Shown here: positions 9,407-18,659 of the stretch, one piece after another
Numbering within the stretch: position 1 is the first letter of the stretch
How the letters are laid out: each line of letters starts with the position of its first letter
Source: Corynebacterium stercoris
GTDB taxonomy: Bacteria > Actinomycetota > Actinomycetes > Mycobacteriales > Mycobacteriaceae
Assembly (NCBI RefSeq): GCF_024160105.1
Contig: NZ_JAMFTQ010000001.1
Location: 310,001 to 374,000, forward strand
DNA: 64,000 nucleotides
Direction: 5' to 3'
Notes under the pieces: generated by a model
The model's database searches: none
The model's input: only the letters and a program-made list of their open reading frames with translations
What the model was told of the DNA's origin: nothing
Translations under genes and position numbers: made by a program

Positions 9407-9455
9407 CTGTGGATAACTCCGGTGACGCGTCACTCAAACGCGGAGTTATCCACAG
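9407..9455. repeat. Inverted repeat with two perfect DnaA boxes
   Basis: Perfect 15-bp arms (9407-9421 and 9441-9455), CTGTGGATAACTCCG and its complement, separated by 19 bp. Each arm holds a perfect DnaA box, TTATCCACA: 9446-9454 on the plus strand, 9408-9416 on the minus strand. The spacer contains a 12-bp perfect palindrome, GTGACGCGTCAC (9422-9433). It lies downstream of the cutinase gene and upstream of comEA. Neither strand has a T-run after the stem, so it is not a standard intrinsic terminator. A DnaA-binding site, a U-less terminator, or both, are possible. Confidence 0.85.
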
Positions 9456-9465
9456 GTTCCGGCGG

Positions 9466-10401
9466 CTAGCGGTAACGTACCTGGTCCACGAAGCGGCCGA
9501 AAGAGTCGGACACCTGGTTATCCCACTGGGACGGCCACAGGTAGTAGCGGCCGTGGTTGCCGCCGTTGAACTGCGCAGCACCCTGCAGTGTCTGCACCGA
9601 GAGGTCGCACACGCCGTCCAGCGGCAGGCAGTAGTTCACGCGGTTCGAGGTGCCCGCGGCGGTGCGGGTGTTGAACGGCAGGATGCCAAGGATGCCGCCC
9701 GCGCCGCCGCCGGCTACACCCACGGTGGACCAGTCGTCCGGGGCGGTGTTCGGGTTGCCGAAATACACCACGCCGGCGAGCTGCCCGCGGCGGGCCAGCT
9801 CACGCTCGTGTTCGAGCAGGATCATCGCGCCCTGCGAGTAGCCGGTCAGAATGTAGCTCGGACGGCAACCGGTGGCCGCCTCGTAGTCGTTGATCTGCTG
9901 CATCACGCCCACGCGGCCCAGCTTTACCGAGTCGGTGAACTCCGTCGCTGCGCGGCGTGCCGTCCGCAGCGCGGGCACCGAGTACTCCAGCGCCAGGAGC
10001 ACGCCCTGGGCGATCGTCGCCGGCACCGCCACCTCCGGCACGTTGTACTCCGGGTAAATCGCCGGGTAGTACTTGGGCTCGAGGCCCAGCACCTCCACGT
10101 CCTTCATCAGCGAATTGCCGCCGTGGGTGGCGCGGTAACGGTTCTCCGCGTGGCGGAAGAACGCACGCATGGTCTGCCCCTCCCAGCCGTTGGACACCCA
10201 CGGCGCCTGCGGGGAGTAGCTGGTGCGGAAAATTTGATCGTTCTGCCCGGATCCGCGGGCGGCGACCACCGCCACTGCCGGGCAGCGGCGCTGGGCCTCC
10301 GCCTCCTGAGGAGCAGCGAACGTGACGACGATTGAAGTCAAAAGCGCCGCGATCACGGCGAGCAGCATAATGCGGGGGCGAAGCGAAACAGAGGAGCGCA
10401 C
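9466..10401 (-). CDS. Secreted cutinase-like serine esterase
   Basis: Cutinase-family (CE5) alpha/beta hydrolase; mycobacterial relatives act on lipid esters at the cell envelope. A signal peptide covers about residues 1-36 with cleavage after EAEA. The nucleophile lies in GYSQG (Ser 189), the probable acid in the LDGVCD segment, and the His in GGNHGRYY. Cysteines at about 40 and 179 and the C-terminal pair fit the conserved disulfides. The GTG at 10401 has TATGCT 6 nt upstream and no ribosome-binding site. The protein probably works in or outside the mycomembrane; the lipid it hydrolyses is not known. Confidence 0.9.
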   Translation of the reverse strand: MRSSVSLRPRIMLLAVIAALLTSIVVTFAAPQEAEAQRRCPAVAVVAARGSGQNDQIFRTSYSPQAPWVSNGWEGQTMRAFFRHAENRYRATHGGNSLMKDVEVLGLEPKYYPAIYPEYNVPEVAVPATIAQGVLLALEYSVPALRTARRAATEFTDSVKLGRVGVMQQINDYEAATGCRPSYILTGYSQGAMILLEHERELARRGQLAGVVYFGNPNTAPDDWSTVGVAGGGAGGILGILPFNTRTAAGTSNRVNYCLPLDGVCDLSVQTLQGAAQFNGGNHGRYYLWPSQWDNQVSDSFGRFVDQVRYR

Positions 10402-10407
10402 CAGGCG

Positions 10408-10413
10408 AGCATA
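10408..10413 (-). promoter_or_regulatory. -10-like hexamer TATGCT before cutinase gene
   Basis: TATGCT on the minus strand, 6 nt, then the GTG at 10401. It sits in the 42-nt gap after the DegV gene, so the esterase can be transcribed on its own as a leaderless mRNA. Confidence 0.5.
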
Positions 10414-10443
10414 ACGGCTGCGCCCAGCCCTGTCAGGACAAGA

Positions 10444-11247
10444 TCACAGCGAATGGTCAGCAGGCGGGGTGGTGAACACCACCGACACGCCGACTGCGCC
10501 GCGCCCGGTGTGCACAGCCAGCACGTCAACCAGCGGTTCCACGAGGACTTGGGAGCCCTGCGGCAGCACTTCATCGAGGGTTGAGGCCATGTGCTCCGCG
10601 GCGTCCTCGGCATCAGCGTGCTGCACCGCCGCGAACACCGGCTGCCCCTCGGCGCGTTCCACGATCATCTCAGCGAGCCGGGCGAACGCCTTGGTCTGGG
10701 TGCGCGTCTTCGCGGCGAGCTCGAGCTTGCCGCCGTTGATGCGCAGGATCGGCTTCGTGGCCAATAGCGTCGCGGACAGCGCCGTACCCGTGGACAGGCG
10801 GCCGGACTTGCGCAACCCCTCAAGCTGCTGCAAGTACACCCACGTCTCGGAGCGCTCCATGGTGGACCGTGCCATGGCCTCGCACTCGTCGAGGTCCCCG
10901 CCCTCGCGGGCGACGGTGGCCGCCGCCATCGCCGCAGCTCCGATCGCCATGCCTGCGGTGTCGGTGTCCACCACACGCACGGTGCCGGGGAAGACCGCCG
11001 ACGCGGTCACCGCCGCCGACCATGTGGAGGATAGCGATCTGGCCAGGTGGAGCGCCACCACGCCGTCGTCGCCCCCGCGCTCCAGCTGGCGGGCGTAGCA
11101 GGCAGTGAGCTCGAGCGAGGTCAGCCCGGAGGTCGATTCTTCCCCCTCACCGTCCATGACGTGCAGGGGAATGACGGTGATGTCCAGCTCCTCGGCGATC
11201 TCGCGCGGGAGGCCGGCGGCTGAATCGACGACAACGCGCACCGCCAT
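10444..11247 (-). CDS. DegV family fatty-acid-binding protein
   Basis: DegV proteins bind a fatty acid and, as FakB, present it to the kinase FakA. The 267-residue chain starts AVRVVVDSAAGLP (Asp-Ser near residue 8) and has TSG near residue 40 and HLARSLSSTW near 67, which are the fatty-acid head-group contacts of the family. I use the ATG at 11247, whose A is the last base of the TAA stop of gpgP (TAATG); a longer GTG/ATG extension into gpgP is less likely. The gene is translationally coupled to gpgP, as in mycobacteria (Rv2417c region). No fakA is in the window. Confidence 0.88.
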   Translation of the reverse strand: MAVRVVVDSAAGLPREIAEELDITVIPLHVMDGEGEESTSGLTSLELTACYARQLERGGDDGVVALHLARSLSSTWSAAVTASAVFPGTVRVVDTDTAGMAIGAAAMAAATVAREGGDLDECEAMARSTMERSETWVYLQQLEGLRKSGRLSTGTALSATLLATKPILRINGGKLELAAKTRTQTKAFARLAEMIVERAEGQPVFAAVQHADAEDAAEHMASTLDEVLPQGSQVLVEPLVDVLAVHTGRGAVGVSVVFTTPPADHSL

Positions 11248-11915
11248 TACAGGCTCAGCCCCTGGTTCCACGCCTCTAGGTACCACTGCACGTCCTCGGG
11301 CGCGGTGGAATCGAAGTGGGAGCTCGAAGCCCCCTCGCGGTAGCGCGGCATGGCCCGCAGCCGGGACATGTTGGTGTTGCCCAAGCTCTTCAGCAGCGGG
11401 TATTGGTGCTCCTCGAGTCCGAGCAAGTTCGACGTCAGCGCAGAGATCGTGCCGCCGTGGGCGACGAGCAGGACCGCGCCGTCATCCCAGCCGTCGTACG
11501 TCGCCATGAGCTCATCCACCACGGGCCGCGCCCGGCGCGCCACGTCCAAGCGGCTCTCCCCCTGCGGCGGTGCCCACGCTGCGTTGTTGCGCCAGTGCGC
11601 CCGCGCACCGGTGTCGATCGTGTCCACTTCGGCGTGGGTCTTGCCCTGCCAGTCCCCCAGGTGGGTTTCGCGCAGGCGCGTGTCGACGGCAAGGTCCAGC
11701 CCCAGCACCGCAGCGACAATCTCAGCAGTACGGCGGGCGCGGGCGAGATCGGAACTGACAATCTTGGTCACGCCGAACTCGCGCATGAGCAACCCGGCTG
11801 CGCGGGCTTGCTCCACACCCGTCGTGGACAACTCGGTATCGAGCTGCCCTTGCATGCGGCGGGTGGCGTTGTACTCCGTCTGCCCGTGGCGCAGCAGGAT
11901 GAGTCGGCGGCCCAC
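11247..11915 (-). CDS. gpgP: Glucosyl-3-phosphoglycerate phosphatase
   Basis: Histidine-phosphatase superfamily enzyme. The phospho-acceptor motif LLRHGQTEYN lies at residues 7-16, the second Arg in SSDLARARRTAE, the acidic residue in RLRETHLGDWQGKT, and the second catalytic His in VAHGGTIS. In mycobacteria the gene in this place, Rv2419c next to rsfS and nadD, dephosphorylates glucosyl-3-phosphoglycerate in methylglucose lipopolysaccharide synthesis; I transfer that name by synteny and motif. Corynebacteria may use it for glucosylglycerate. It begins 3 nt after rsfS and couples to the DegV gene. Confidence 0.82.
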   Translation of the reverse strand: MGRRLILLRHGQTEYNATRRMQGQLDTELSTTGVEQARAAGLLMREFGVTKIVSSDLARARRTAEIVAAVLGLDLAVDTRLRETHLGDWQGKTHAEVDTIDTGARAHWRNNAAWAPPQGESRLDVARRARPVVDELMATYDGWDDGAVLLVAHGGTISALTSNLLGLEEHQYPLLKSLGNTNMSRLRAMPRYREGASSSHFDSTAPEDVQWYLEAWNQGLSL

Positions 11916-11918
11916 GGC

Positions 11919-12380
11919 TTAGAACTCGTCGGCGTCGGGGCCCTCGCCGGCCAGCGGCAGGTCCTCGATGCTCTCGGCGCTGCGGGTGCCCTCGGCGAAC
12001 GCGCCCGGGCGCTGGTACTCCTCGAGGCCCTCCACAGCGATGACTGGGCAATCCGCGTACAGGCGGTCGAGACCGTAGAAGTCCCGCTCCGCCTCGCGCT
12101 GGACGTGCACCACGAAGTTGCCGTAATCCAGCAGCACCCAGCGGTTCTCGCGGTTGCCTTCGCGGCGCTTCGGCTCAGCCCCAGCGTCGGAAAGCTCGGC
12201 TTCGACCTCCTCGACGATGGCGGCGACCTGCCGCTCCGTCTCGGCGGAGGCGATCACGAAAATGTCGGTGATCGCCATGACGTTGGAGACGTCGATGACG
12301 GCGATGTTCGCGCCGAGTTTCTCATCCGCGGCCTTCGCCGCGATGCGTGCCTGGTCGATGGAAGTCTGCGAAGCAGTCAA
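11919..12380 (-). CDS. rsfS: Ribosome silencing factor RsfS
   Basis: Binds ribosomal protein L14 and blocks 30S-50S joining in starved cells. The 153-residue protein carries the conserved WVLLDYGNFVVHVQ (family LLDxGDxVVHxF) and REAERDFYGLDRLYAD segments. A long acidic C-terminal tail (from about residue 120) goes beyond the core domain. The start is TTG at 12380, chosen for AAAGGA eight bases upstream and the conserved SIDQARIAAKAADEK beginning. It lies 60 nt after nadD and 3 nt before gpgP, the standard actinobacterial order. Confidence 0.95.
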   Translation of the reverse strand: MTASQTSIDQARIAAKAADEKLGANIAVIDVSNVMAITDIFVIASAETERQVAAIVEEVEAELSDAGAEPKRREGNRENRWVLLDYGNFVVHVQREAERDFYGLDRLYADCPVIAVEGLEEYQRPGAFAEGTRSAESIEDLPLAGEGPDADEF

Positions 12381-12440
12381 GAAAGCGGTCCTTTACGGGT
12401 ATCCGAGGGTTTGTTCAGGCCATTGTCCCACACAGGCGCG

Positions 12441-13028
12441 CTACACGTACAGCTCGTGCTTGCCGATGTACTGCACCACCCCGTCCGGCACCAAGTACCA
12501 GACCGGCTGGCCGGACGCGGCTCGCGCCCGGCAGTCCGTCGAGGAGATCGCCATCGCCGGGATGTCCAGCAGGTGGACGCGCTCCTGGATGTCGGCGGGC
12601 AGCATGTCCTCGGTCAGCTCGTAGCCCGGGCGGGTGACGCCGACGAACTCGGCGAGCTCAAACATCTTCTCCCAGTCGTGCCAGCTCATGATCGAGCTCA
12701 GCGCGTCGGCGCCGGTGATGAAGAACAGCTCGGCGCCCGGGTACTCCTCGCGCAAGTCGCGCAGCGTGTCGATGGTGTACGTCGGCCCCCCGCGGTCAAT
12801 GTCCACGCGCGAGACGTTGAACTGCGGGTTCGACGCGGTGGCGATGACAGTCATGAGGTAGCGGTCCTCCGCCGGCGAGATCTTCCGGCCCGCCTTCTGC
12901 CACGGCTGGCCGGTGGGCACGAACACAACCTCGTCGAGGTCGAAGCGGTGGGCCGCCTCGCTCGCCGCCACGAGGTGGCCGTGGTGAATCGGGTCGAACG
13001 TGCCGCCCATCACGCCGACGCGCGTCAC
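12441..13028 (-). CDS. nadD: Nicotinate-nucleotide adenylyltransferase
   Basis: Makes nicotinic acid adenine dinucleotide from nicotinate mononucleotide and ATP, the penultimate step of NAD synthesis. The nucleotidyltransferase motif [12 protein letters not shown] is at residues 7-18 and the ISSTDCRAR motif is near the C-terminus. The start is GTG at 13028, which overlaps the TGA of proA (GTGA), so the two are translationally coupled. The same reading frame stays open far upstream, but that part is antisense-like read-through inside proA. The length of 195 residues fits the family. Confidence 0.95.
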   Translation of the reverse strand: MTRVGVMGGTFDPIHHGHLVAASEAAHRFDLDEVVFVPTGQPWQKAGRKISPAEDRYLMTVIATASNPQFNVSRVDIDRGGPTYTIDTLRDLREEYPGAELFFITGADALSSIMSWHDWEKMFELAEFVGVTRPGYELTEDMLPADIQERVHLLDIPAMAISSTDCRARAASGQPVWYLVPDGVVQYIGKHELYV

Positions 13029-14311
13029 GGCCGCACCTGCCCGGTGCCCTCGAGGATCCACTTCGTCGACGTCAGCTCCGGCAGGCCCATCGGGCCGCGG
13101 GCGTGCAGCTTCTGGGTGGAAATGCCGATCTCCGCGCCCATGCCGTACTGCTCGCCGTCCGTGAACGCCGTCGACGCGTTGAGCATCACCGCAGCCGAGT
13201 CGACGTGGTTGGCGAACTGCTGCAGCACGTATGCGTCCCGCGCCGCGATGCCCTCGGTGTGCCCGCTGGAGTAGGTGCGGATGTGCTCGATCGCGCCGTC
13301 CACGCCATCCACAATCGCCAGCGCGATGTCCATCGACAGGTACTCCTCGGCCCAATCCGCCTCGCCCGCATCCACAATGTCCTGCGCGCCCAGGGCAGAG
13401 AGCTTGTCGACGTTGCCGTGCACCCTCACCCCGGCATCCTGCAGCGCCTGGACGATGCGCAGGATGCTGTCGTCGGAAAGCGCGGAGTCCACCAGCGCGG
13501 TCTCTGTGGCGTTGCAGACTGACACGCGGCGGGTCTTGCCGTTGAGCAGCATCTCGATCGCCGAATCCAGCTCCGCCGTGGCATCGATGTAGAAGTGGCA
13601 GTTGCCGGTGCCCGTCTCGAGGGTGGGCACCGTCGCGCCCGAAATCACGGCGTTGATAAGGCGGGCGCTGCCGCGCGGAATGACGACGTCGACAAGCCCG
13701 CGCGCCGTGATGAGGTCCTGCACCGAATCGTGGGTGTCGCACGGCAGGAGCTGCACGATCTCGCGGGGCAAGCGTTGCGCTTCTGCAGCGTCCTGGAGTA
13801 CCGCCACCAGCTGCTCGTTGGAGTTGCGGGCAGATTTCGAGCCGCGCAGGAGGGCGACGTTGCCCGACTTGAGTGCGAGGCCGAAAGCGTCGACGGTGAC
13901 GTTCGGGCGCGCCTCGTAGACCATGCCCATCACGCCGAGCGGCACACGCACCTGCTTCATCGTCATGCCCTGCGGGCCCATGCCGCCGCGGACGATCTCC
14001 CCCACCGGGTCCTTCAGGCCCGCAACCTGGCGCAGGCCCCCGGCGATGCCGCGGACGCGGTCCTCGCTGAGCGCGAGGCGGTCAAGCAGCGCCTCGTCCA
14101 TACCGGACTCGCGGCCCGCTTCGAGGTCGCGGGCGTTCGCCGCGAGGATCTCGCCCGCGCGGGCTTCGATCTGGTCTGCCGCGGCGACCAGCAGCTCGTC
14201 CTTGTGCGGGGTGGGAAGTGTGGCCAGCAGCGGTGCGACGCGCTTCGCCGCGCGCGCCTTGGCCAAAACCTCGTCGCGCTCTGCCTGGCGCTGGGGGGTG
14301 AGCTCAGTCAT
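13025..14311 (-). CDS. proA: Gamma-glutamyl phosphate reductase
   Basis: Second step of proline synthesis: reduces gamma-glutamyl phosphate to glutamate semialdehyde with NADPH. The 428-residue protein has the aldehyde-dehydrogenase fold, with the catalytic Cys in [10 protein letters not shown] and the substrate loop [13 protein letters not shown] 14311 ([14 protein letters not shown]) is preceded by TAGACT at 14319-14324 with 7 nt between. That hexamer contains the TAG stop of the upstream dehydrogenase, so proA can be transcribed leaderless from inside the cluster as well as from upstream. Confidence 0.97.
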   Translation of the reverse strand: MTELTPQRQAERDEVLAKARAAKRVAPLLATLPTPHKDELLVAAADQIEARAGEILAANARDLEAGRESGMDEALLDRLALSEDRVRGIAGGLRQVAGLKDPVGEIVRGGMGPQGMTMKQVRVPLGVMGMVYEARPNVTVDAFGLALKSGNVALLRGSKSARNSNEQLVAVLQDAAEAQRLPREIVQLLPCDTHDSVQDLITARGLVDVVIPRGSARLINAVISGATVPTLETGTGNCHFYIDATAELDSAIEMLLNGKTRRVSVCNATETALVDSALSDDSILRIVQALQDAGVRVHGNVDKLSALGAQDIVDAGEADWAEEYLSMDIALAIVDGVDGAIEHIRTYSSGHTEGIAARDAYVLQQFANHVDSAAVMLNASTAFTDGEQYGMGAEIGISTQKLHARGPMGLPELTSTKWILEGTGQVRP

Positions 14312-14318
14312 GCGCGAG

Positions 14319-14324
14319 AGTCTA
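14319..14324 (-). promoter_or_regulatory. -10-like TAGACT overlapping the stop of the preceding gene
   Basis: The minus-strand TAGACT ends 7 nt before the proA ATG, and its first three bases are the stop codon of the 2-hydroxyacid dehydrogenase. This marks a candidate internal promoter of the proline gene cluster. Confidence 0.45.
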
Positions 14325-15233
14325 GTATCCCGCGTCGACGTCCACTTCGGTTCGCATGTCCTTCCCGGCCTCGAAGTCCTCCCAGTTCTCGGCGGCCAGC
14401 TTGCCCAGGCGGCGCGCCATGAAGCGCGGAACGTTCGCCGTGTGCGGGGTGATGATGCAGTTGTCCAGATCCCACAGCGGGTGATCCGCCGGCAGCGGCT
14501 CGGGGTCGGTGACATCGAGGCCCGCGCCGGCGATGGTGCCGAGCTGGAGCGCATCCGCCAGCGCGCCGGTGTCGACGAGCGGGCCGCGGCCGACGTTCAC
14601 CACCACTGCGCTCGGCTTCATCTTAGCCAGCACCTCTGCGTCGACCATGCTCTTTGTCTCTTCCGTCAACGGCGCGAGCAGCACAAACACGTCGTGGCTT
14701 GCCCACACGTCGTCCGCCTCGGACATCTTCACGGTCTGTGCGGCGCCGTCCACCGGGTTGCCGGAGCGGTTCACCGCGGTGACCTCTACACCGAATGGGG
14801 CGATGAACTCGATGAGCTTCTTGCCGATGCCGCCCGCGCCGATCAGCGCCAGCTTCTTGTCGTCGAAGAGGAAGTCGGTCTCCTCCGCCAGCTGCTGCTG
14901 GTTCCACTCGCGGGACACTGCCTTGTGGCGGTGGAGCACCGCGAGGAGGAGTGCGAGGGTGGATTCGGCCACCGTATCGTCGTAAAGCCCGCCAGCGTTG
15001 GCCCAGCGCACGTCGTGCTGGGCCAGGGTGCCGGCCTCGCGCAGCGCGTCCATGCCGGCGAAAGCGTTCTGGACAACCTTGACGCTTTTGGGCAGCTCCT
15101 CCGGGAACTGGTCCGGCGTGCCGCGGAAGACCAGCATGTCCGGGTTGTCGTCGAGGGAGACAAGCTCGTGGCCGGCCGCCTCGAGGTCGGCAACGGACTC
15201 ATCCCAGGGCTCAGGCAAAAATGCGAACTTCAT
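14322..15233 (-). CDS. D-isomer-specific 2-hydroxyacid dehydrogenase between proB and proA
   Basis: NAD(P)-dependent dehydrogenase of the phosphoglycerate-dehydrogenase fold. The Rossmann motif is GAGGIGKKL near residue 132. The catalytic Arg lies in [12 protein letters not shown], the Glu in [11 protein letters not shown] and the His in [10 protein letters not shown]. At 303 residues it lacks the ACT domain of SerA. A similar gene lies between proB and proA in Corynebacterium glutamicum, where its role in proline synthesis was left open; I rely on memory for that. It is 11 nt after proB and 10 nt before proA, so it is in the operon. The substrate is unknown. Confidence 0.9.
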   Translation of the reverse strand: MKFAFLPEPWDESVADLEAAGHELVSLDDNPDMLVFRGTPDQFPEELPKSVKVVQNAFAGMDALREAGTLAQHDVRWANAGGLYDDTVAESTLALLLAVLHRHKAVSREWNQQQLAEETDFLFDDKKLALIGAGGIGKKLIEFIAPFGVEVTAVNRSGNPVDGAAQTVKMSEADDVWASHDVFVLLAPLTEETKSMVDAEVLAKMKPSAVVVNVGRGPLVDTGALADALQLGTIAGAGLDVTDPEPLPADHPLWDLDNCIITPHTANVPRFMARRLGKLAAENWEDFEAGKDMRTEVDVDAGY

Positions 15234-15244
15234 GCCCCCATTAT

Positions 15245-16372
15245 CTACAAACGCGACGCGTAGTTGCTCAAGTAATCCGCGTGCACCACGGGTCGGCGCT
15301 GGTGATCCGCCAGTTCGGCGGTGTGCTTGCCCAACATGCCGGCGAGTTCAACGGCGTCGTACGCCACCTCTCCGCGGCCGATGACCTCGGACTCGGGCCC
15401 GAGGATCTCCACAATGTCGCCGGCGTGAAAATCGCCCTCGATGCCGGTGATGCCGACCGCGAGCAGGCTCGTGCCGCCGCGGGTCACGGCCTTCACCGCA
15501 CCCGCGTCGAGCCGCAGCACGCCCTCCGCGTCAGCGGCGTACAGCGCCCAGAACTTCCACGCGTTGAGACGCTTCTCCAGACGGGTGTGGAACACCGTGC
15601 CAACCTGGGCCGTGTCCAGCGCCTCCTCGATCCGCTCAGTCGCGGTGAGCAGCACCGGCACGCCCCCGCGGGTGGCCAAACGCGCGGCGGAGACCTTCGC
15701 GGCCATGCCGCCGGTGCCGAAGAGTCCGCCGTCCCCCGCCTGCACGCCGTCGAGATCGCTGCCGGAGCGCACCTCGTCGATCAACTGCGCGCCCGGCTCG
15801 GCCGGGTTCCGGTCGTAGAGGCCCTCGACATCCGAGAGCAGCACCAACGCATCCGCGCTGATCAGCGTGCCGACGATCGCACTCAGCCTGTCGTTGTCGC
15901 CGAAGCGCATCTCGGAGGTGGCCACGGTGTCGTTCTCGTTGACAATCGGCACGACACCGATCTGCCGCAACCTGTCGATGGTGCGCTGCGCGTTGCGCGC
16001 ACGCTCACGAACGCCGGCATCGGACTGCGTGAGCAGCACTTGGCCGATCGGGCGCCCGTAACGCGCGAACGACTGACCCCACGACTGCGCCAGGTGAATC
16101 TGGCCGACAGCGGCGGCGGCCTGCTTCGTCGCCAGATCACGGGGCCGGGTTTTCAGCCCGAGGGGACCCATGCCGGCGGCGATCGCACCCGAGGACACCA
16201 CGATCACATCAGTGCCGCGCGCGATCCGGCGCTCGATCGCGTCGACGATACGGTCGATCTTCTCTTGGGAGACCGCCCCGGTGGCGTCGACAAGCGAAGA
16301 TGTGCCCAGCTTGACCACGATGCGGCGCGCGGAAGCGATCTGGGCGCGCAGCGCGCGCGAGGAATCCGACAC
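15245..16372 (-). CDS. proB: Glutamate 5-kinase
   Basis: First, usually proline-inhibited step of proline synthesis. The amino-acid-kinase domain covers about residues 1-260 ([45 protein letters not shown]). A C-terminal PUA domain follows from about 275 ([20 protein letters not shown]). The length of 375 residues is standard. It starts 2 nt after the obg stop, so obg and proB are one transcription unit, as in many actinobacteria. Confidence 0.97.
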   Translation of the reverse strand: MSDSSRALRAQIASARRIVVKLGTSSLVDATGAVSQEKIDRIVDAIERRIARGTDVIVVSSGAIAAGMGPLGLKTRPRDLATKQAAAAVGQIHLAQSWGQSFARYGRPIGQVLLTQSDAGVRERARNAQRTIDRLRQIGVVPIVNENDTVATSEMRFGDNDRLSAIVGTLISADALVLLSDVEGLYDRNPAEPGAQLIDEVRSGSDLDGVQAGDGGLFGTGGMAAKVSAARLATRGGVPVLLTATERIEEALDTAQVGTVFHTRLEKRLNAWKFWALYAADAEGVLRLDAGAVKAVTRGGTSLLAVGITGIEGDFHAGDIVEILGPESEVIGRGEVAYDAVELAGMLGKHTAELADHQRRPVVHADYLSNYASRL

Positions 16373-16374
16373 GC

Positions 16375-17877
16375 CTAGCCCTGCCAGCGCTCGCGGTCGG
16401 CGGCCTCGTCGGTGCCGTAGTCGTACTCGTCGATGAGGCCGCGGCGGGCCTGGGAGGCGCGCTTGCGCTCTTCGGCGGACGCACGGGTGGTGCCGCCGAG
16501 GCGGGCATCCTGGCCGCGGCCGGCCAGTGTCGGATCGCCGCCGCGCGAAGGCTCCCAGTCGAAGGAGATCTCGCCGATGGTGACCACGTCGCCTTCCTTG
16601 GCGCCGATCTTGCGCAGCGCGTCCTCCACGCCCGCCCTCTCCAGGCGGTCGGAGAGGTAGCCCACGGCTTCGTCGTTCTCAAAGTCGGTCTGGCGGATCC
16701 AGCGCTCCGCCTTCTCGCCGGTGACGATCCAGCCCTCCGGGTACAGCGGATCGCGCTCGACCTTGATGTCGGAGTCCTTCGAGCGGCTCTGCAGGCGAAT
16801 CACCTGCGGCTCCGCCAGCTCGCGCTGCGGCTTCGGGCGGGCCTTGCGGGACGCCTGCACGATCTCCCACATCGCCCACTTCAGCGGCTCGAGGCCCTCG
16901 TGGGTGACCGTGGAGATTTCATACACCGGCCAGCCGAACTGCGCCTCGATGTCGGCGCGGAGGAAGTCCGCGAGCTCGCGCGCCTCCGGCACGTCCATCT
17001 TGTTCAGCACCACCAGGCGGGGGCGCTCCCGCAGATCGCCGAGGCCCGTGTCCATGTCCAGCTCGTCGGCGTACGTGGCCAGCTCGTGTTCGAGTGCCTC
17101 AATATCCGAGATCGGGTCGCGGCCCGGCTCCATCGTCGCCACATCCACGATGTGGGCGAGCACCGCCGTGCGCTCGATGTGGCGCAGGAAGTCCAAGCCC
17201 AGGCCCTTGCCCTGGCTCGCGCCCGGGATCAACCCCGGCACGTCTGCGATGGTGAACGTGTCGTGGCCCACGTTGACCACGCCCAAGTTGGGCGCGAGGG
17301 TGGTGAACGGGTAGTCGGCGATCTTCGGCTTCGCGGCGGAGAGCACCGAGATCAGCGAGGACTTGCCGGCGGACGGGAAGCCCACCAAGCCCACATCCGC
17401 CATGGACTTCAGTTCCAGGATCAGGTCGTGCGCCTCGCCCGGCTCGCCCTTCAGCGCAAAGCCCGGGGCCTTGCGCTTCGCATTGGCCAGCGCGGCGTTG
17501 CCCAAGCCGCCGAAGCCGCCCTCAGCGGCGATGAAGCGGGTGCCCGGGACGGTGAGGTCGGCGAGGATCTCCCCCGCCTCGTTACGCACCACGGTGCCCA
17601 CCGGCACCTCGAGCACGAGGTCCTCGCCGCGGGCGCCATTGCGGTGGTCGCCCTCGCCGTTGCCGCCGCGCTGCGCCTTCACGTGCGCGCGGAACTGGAA
17701 ATCAAGCAAGGTGTGTACCTGGGTGGACACCTCGAGCACAATGTCCCCGCCGTGGCCGCCGTTGCCGCCGTCGGGCCCGCCGAGCGGCTTGAACTTCTCG
17801 CGGTGCACGGAGGCGCAGCCGTGGCCGCCATCACCGGCTTGCAGGTGCAGGACCGCGCGGTCAACGAATTGCGTCAT
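16375..17877 (-). CDS. obg: Obg GTPase (CgtA)
   Basis: Essential GTPase in 50S subunit assembly and stress control. The Obg fold fills residues 1-160 with its glycine-rich loops ([12 protein letters not shown]). The G domain follows with GFPSAGKSS (G1), DVPG (G3) and NKMD (G4), then the OCT domain (about 340-430) and an acidic/basic tail ending DRERWQG. The start is ATG 17877 ([15 protein letters not shown]), the conserved beginning; TAGGAT lies 8 nt upstream (17886-17891), so it may be leaderless. Its place after rplU-rpmA is universal. Confidence 0.98.
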   Translation of the reverse strand: MTQFVDRAVLHLQAGDGGHGCASVHREKFKPLGGPDGGNGGHGGDIVLEVSTQVHTLLDFQFRAHVKAQRGGNGEGDHRNGARGEDLVLEVPVGTVVRNEAGEILADLTVPGTRFIAAEGGFGGLGNAALANAKRKAPGFALKGEPGEAHDLILELKSMADVGLVGFPSAGKSSLISVLSAAKPKIADYPFTTLAPNLGVVNVGHDTFTIADVPGLIPGASQGKGLGLDFLRHIERTAVLAHIVDVATMEPGRDPISDIEALEHELATYADELDMDTGLGDLRERPRLVVLNKMDVPEARELADFLRADIEAQFGWPVYEISTVTHEGLEPLKWAMWEIVQASRKARPKPQRELAEPQVIRLQSRSKDSDIKVERDPLYPEGWIVTGEKAERWIRQTDFENDEAVGYLSDRLERAGVEDALRKIGAKEGDVVTIGEISFDWEPSRGGDPTLAGRGQDARLGGTTRASAEERKRASQARRGLIDEYDYGTDEAADRERWQG

Positions 17878-17885
17878 GGTTTGGA

Positions 17886-17891
17886 ATCCTA
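17886..17891 (-). promoter_or_regulatory. -10-like hexamer TAGGAT before obg
   Basis: Minus-strand TAGGAT, 8 nt, ATG of obg, no Shine-Dalgarno sequence. It allows obg-proB transcription independent of rplU-rpmA. Confidence 0.45.
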
Positions 17892-17929
17892 CCGTCGGCA
17901 CGCGCCGTGCCCTAACCTTGGCGAAACGC

Positions 17930-17967
17930 GAAAGCGCACCACGGGCCGGAACCCATGGCGCGCTTTC
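17930..17967 (-). terminator. Possible hairpin after rpmA
   Basis: GAAAGCGC (17930-17937) and GCGCTTTC (17960-17967) can pair around a 22-nt loop, 14 nt past the rpmA stop. The following minus-strand bases contain only a short T stretch (GCGTTTCGCC), so termination would be partial. Confidence 0.35.
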
Positions 17968-17980
17968 TTCAGAAAAATGC

Positions 17981-18325
17981 TTACGCAGTGGCGGTAGCTT
18001 CCTCGACGGTGCCCTCCTCGACAGCGCCTGCTGCCTCGGCGGCCTCGAGGACCTCAACTGCCACGCCCTCGCCGTCAGCCGGAACGATGTTCACGGTGCG
18101 GCGGTTGCGCTTGATGCCGAACTGCACAGCGCCGGACTTCAGCGCGAACAGCGTGTCGTCGCCGCCGCGGCCGACGTTGTCGCCCGGGTGGAACTTGGTG
18201 CCGCGCTGGCGAACGAGGATCTCGCCGGCCTTGACCTGCTGGCCGCCGAAGCGCTTCACGCCGAGGCGCTTCGACTCAGAGTCACGGCCGTTCGAGGAGC
18301 TGGATGCACCTTTCTTGTGTGCCAT
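17981..18325 (-). CDS. rpmA: 50S ribosomal protein L27 with C-terminal extension
   Basis: L27 reaches the peptidyl-transferase centre with its N-terminal arm. The first 88 residues ([20 protein letters not shown] and on) are canonical and keep the actinobacterial uncleaved start MAHKKGA. After [14 protein letters not shown] comes an extra tail of about 25 residues, rich in Ala and Glu ([21 protein letters not shown]), so the protein has 114 residues where 85-90 is usual. An AAGGAG ribosome-binding site is present; rplU lies 28 nt upstream. Confidence 0.97.
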   Translation of the reverse strand: MAHKKGASSSSNGRDSESKRLGVKRFGGQQVKAGEILVRQRGTKFHPGDNVGRGGDDTLFALKSGAVQFGIKRNRRTVNIVPADGEGVAVEVLEAAEAAGAVEEGTVEEATATA

Positions 18326-18353
18326 TGTTCAAATCTCCTTGAATGAAGTCGTT

Positions 18354-18659
18354 TTACTTGATGCCGGTGATCTTGACCGTGGTCAGCGGCTGGCGGTGAC
18401 CCTGGCGCTTCTTGTAGCCGGTCTTGTTCTTGTACTTGAGGATGTCGACCTTCTTGCCCTTGCCGTGCTCGACGATCTCGCCCTCAACAGAAACCTTGGC
18501 CAGCGCGTCAGCGCCGGAGGTGACATCTGCGCCATCAACGAGAAGGACCGGGGTGAGTTCGACCTTGTCGCCTGCTTCACCCTCAAGCTTCTCGACCTTG
18601 ACCAGGTCACCTTCGGCAACCTTGTACTGCTTGCCGCCGGTCTTGACGATCGCGTACAT
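18354..18659 (-). CDS. rplU: 50S ribosomal protein L21
   Basis: Large-subunit protein that binds 23S rRNA together with L20. The 101 residues start [18 protein letters not shown] and end with the conserved [17 protein letters not shown] signature. AAGGGG lies nine bases before the ATG. It heads the rplU-rpmA pair, with obg-proB next. The 194 nt upstream (18660-18853) hold the promoter and leader; I see only a short CCGCG/CGCGG stem at 18820-18833, which could belong to the end of the RNase gene region, and no certain leader fold. Confidence 0.98.
   Translation of the reverse strand: MYAIVKTGGKQYKVAEGDLVKVEKLEGEAGDKVELTPVLLVDGADVTSGADALAKVSVEGEIVEHGKGKKVDILKYKNKTGYKKRQGHRQPLTTVKITGIK

Noticed and set aside
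9407..9455. Origin of replication
   Set aside because: Only two DnaA boxes, no AT-rich unwinding region, and dnaA, dnaN and rpmH are not nearby.
13029..13742. Upstream extension of the nadD frame
   Set aside because: The frame stays open inside proA, but the sequence there is a shadow; nadD starts at the GTG overlapping the proA stop, where the [11 protein letters not shown] motif follows at once.
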